Position numbers and translations under genes: made by a program. A DNA stretch of 5,555 nt from Candidatus Zixiibacteriota bacterium (GTDB lineage Bacteria; Zixibacteria; MSB-5A5; GN15; JAAZOE01): the NCBI GenBank assembly GCA_030588275.1, contig JAUUYJ010000179.1, positions 1-5,555 on the forward strand, in the 5' to 3' direction. The notes under the pieces were generated by a model. That model did no database searches. It worked only from the letters and a program-made list of their open reading frames with translations, and had not been told where the DNA came from. Each line of letters starts with the position of its first letter. The stretch's first letter is position 1. Shown here in pieces: positions 5,554-5,555 of the stretch.

Positions 5554-5555
5554 AC

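Overview
The window looks like chromosome from an uncultured Gram-negative bacterium, probably anaerobic or microaerobic. Two lipoproteins with lipobox signal peptides imply a Gram-negative-type envelope, and an Fe-S electron-transfer protein with four [4Fe-4S] motifs next to a citryl-CoA lyase-type enzyme suggests anaerobic or reductive carbon metabolism. I cannot name the taxon from sequence alone. I see no rRNA, tRNA, CRISPR array, insertion sequence or phage gene.

Layout. The first ~1.6 kb reads on the + strand: the C-terminal part of a calcineurin-like metallophosphoesterase (open at the left edge), a 100-bp gap with a nine-C run, a 94-aa protein with a probable ribbon-helix-helix C-terminus, and an unrecognised 207-aa soluble protein. 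From 1698 to the right edge everything reads on the - strand, converging on the + genes across a 108-bp gap.

The - strand has two transcription units. The upstream one (right edge) holds the last 80 codons of a gene with a four-cysteine, zinc-ribbon-like tail, joined by an ATGA stop/start overlap to a 136-aa ferredoxin-like protein with four CxxC-type cluster motifs. It ends at a good intrinsic terminator (4836-4863). The second unit starts near 4753, next to a 16-bp perfect dyad and a sigma70-like promoter candidate. It runs through a lipoprotein resembling an M1/MA-type zinc peptidase that has lost its HExxH motif, a citryl-CoA lyase-like enzyme overlapping it by 11 bp, a fibronectin-III lipoprotein with a probable GTG start, and a three-pass DUF3592-like membrane protein.

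How they fit. The Fe-S pair is probably the electron-transfer arm of a larger oxidoreductase encoded to the right of the window. The second unit combines a cytoplasmic acyl-CoA carbon-carbon lyase with envelope proteins; the 11-bp overlap argues for co-expression, but no shared function is established. The least explained parts are the pseudo-peptidase lipoprotein and the ribbon-helix-helix/207-aa pair.
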